A stretch of DNA of 12,068 bases, taken from Colimorpha sp002372855 (lineage in GTDB: Bacteria > Bacteroidota > Bacteroidia > Bacteroidales > P3). The stretch is from NCBI GenBank assembly GCA_946621635.1, contig CAMOOR010000053.1, forward strand, positions 1-12,068, read 5' to 3'. A program made the translations under genes and the position numbers. The number at the start of each line of letters is the position of its first letter. Within the stretch, counting starts at the first letter, position 1. Below the pieces are notes generated by a model. That model made no database searches. It had not been told where the DNA came from and saw nothing but the letters and a program-made list of their open reading frames with translations. Shown here one piece after another: positions 11,557 to 12,068 of this stretch.

Positions 11557-12068
11557 ATGACAAAGTATGTTTACACTTTCGGAGGCAAGACTGCCGAGGG
11601 AAAAGCTGACATGAAGAACCTTCTGGGCGGCAAGGGAGCCAACCTTGCCGAGATGTGCCTGCTGGGCCTGCCTGTGCCTGCCGGTTTGACCATTACGACC
11701 GAGTGCTGCACGGCCTACTATGCCAACAACTGCCAACTGCCCGCAGGGCTGATGGAAGAGGTGTGGAAGGGCGTTGAGAATATCGAGAAGATTATGGGTA
11801 TGAAATACGACGATGCTGAGAATCCCCTGCTCGTCAGCTGCCGTTCCGGCGCCCGTTCCTCGATGCCCGGCATGATGGACACCGTCCTCAACATCGGCCT
11901 CAGCAGCAAGACCATCCCCGGCATGCTCAAGAAGACCAACAACCCCCGTTTCGTGTATGACTCGTACCGTCGTCTGATCATGATGTACGCCGACGTGGTG
12001 ATGGAGAAGAGCGAGGGCATCGAGCCCGCCGACGGCAAGGGCATCCGCAAGCAGCTGGACGACATGCT
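11557..12068 (+). CDS. ppdK: Pyruvate, phosphate dikinase (partial, N-terminal 170 residues)
   Basis: Start of pyruvate phosphate dikinase, which interconverts pyruvate, ATP and phosphate with PEP, AMP and pyrophosphate. Anaerobic Bacteroidales commonly use it at the PEP/pyruvate node. The visible part is the N-terminal nucleotide-binding (ATP-grasp) domain. It has YVYTFGG at the start, GGKGANLAEM (24-33), LGLPVPAGLTITTE (36-49) and SCRSGARSSMPGMMDTV (94-110), which is characteristic of PPDK and absent from this form in PEP synthase. The frame stays open to the window edge; the phospho-histidine and PEP-binding domains lie beyond it. Codon use is highly biased, as for gap and pruA. Its promoter is in the long intergenic region that also holds the 11-bp array. 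Confidence 0.94.
   Translation, partial: MTKYVYTFGGKTAEGKADMKNLLGGKGANLAEMCLLGLPVPAGLTITTECCTAYYANNCQLPAGLMEEVWKGVENIEKIMGMKYDDAENPLLVSCRSGARSSMPGMMDTVLNIGLSSKTIPGMLKKTNNPRFVYDSYRRLIMMYADVVMEKSEGIEPADGKGIRKQLDDM

Overview
The window reads as chromosomal DNA from a fairly GC-rich member of the Bacteroidales (phylum Bacteroidota). Several genes are preceded by the Bacteroidota-type promoter, TTTG, then 19-20 bases, then TAnnTTTG. Start sites lack strong Shine-Dalgarno sequences. One lipoprotein has the Cys-Ser-Asp-Asp-Asp start typical of Bacteroidota surface lipoproteins. Species cannot be fixed from this sequence; a gut or rumen Bacteroidales is an inference.

Left end (1-979): the N-terminal ATP-cone of a ribonucleotide reductase large subunit lies on the minus strand. 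Its leader carries a complete adenosylcobalamin riboswitch with a terminator-like hairpin and its own promoter. Upstream of that is a striking inverted array of 11-bp units (737-837) and a GC-rich hairpin, then the promoter of the next gene.

980-4700: delta-1-pyrroline-5-carboxylate dehydrogenase (plus) and an FKBP prolyl isomerase (minus) converge on a shared terminator. A two-gene plus-strand unit follows: an unrecognised membrane protein and a DUF454/YbaN protein. Next is a 43-codon chimeric fragment on the minus strand. It is made of the first 34 codons of the FKBP gene, as a perfect 106-bp repeat exactly 1,400 bp away, joined in frame to the last codons of the BtuF-like gene found 1.8 kb further on. 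This is a recombination scar and the most unusual object in the window.

4700-9126: a predicted surface lipoprotein (plus) converges with a minus-strand run of GAPDH, FabG-type reductase and BtuF-like binding protein. The BtuF-like gene has a 7-bp array across its junction with fabG, a 9-bp array encoding (N/K)-P-I repeats at its N-terminus, and two further 7-bp arrays inside the coding region.

9127-12068: a monofunctional peptidoglycan transglycosylase overlaps a XerC/D tyrosine recombinase by 4 nt. A 556-bp intergenic region follows with a hairpin, a second 11-bp-period inverted array (about 11176-11281) and a promoter. Last is the start of pyruvate phosphate dikinase, cut by the window edge.

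Most genes are housekeeping: deoxynucleotide synthesis, glycolysis/PEP metabolism, proline/glutamate catabolism, cell wall and chromosome dimer resolution. I see no prophage, insertion sequence, CRISPR array, tRNA or rRNA. The interest lies in the B12-switched reductase, the chimeric duplication scar and the inverted short-period arrays.
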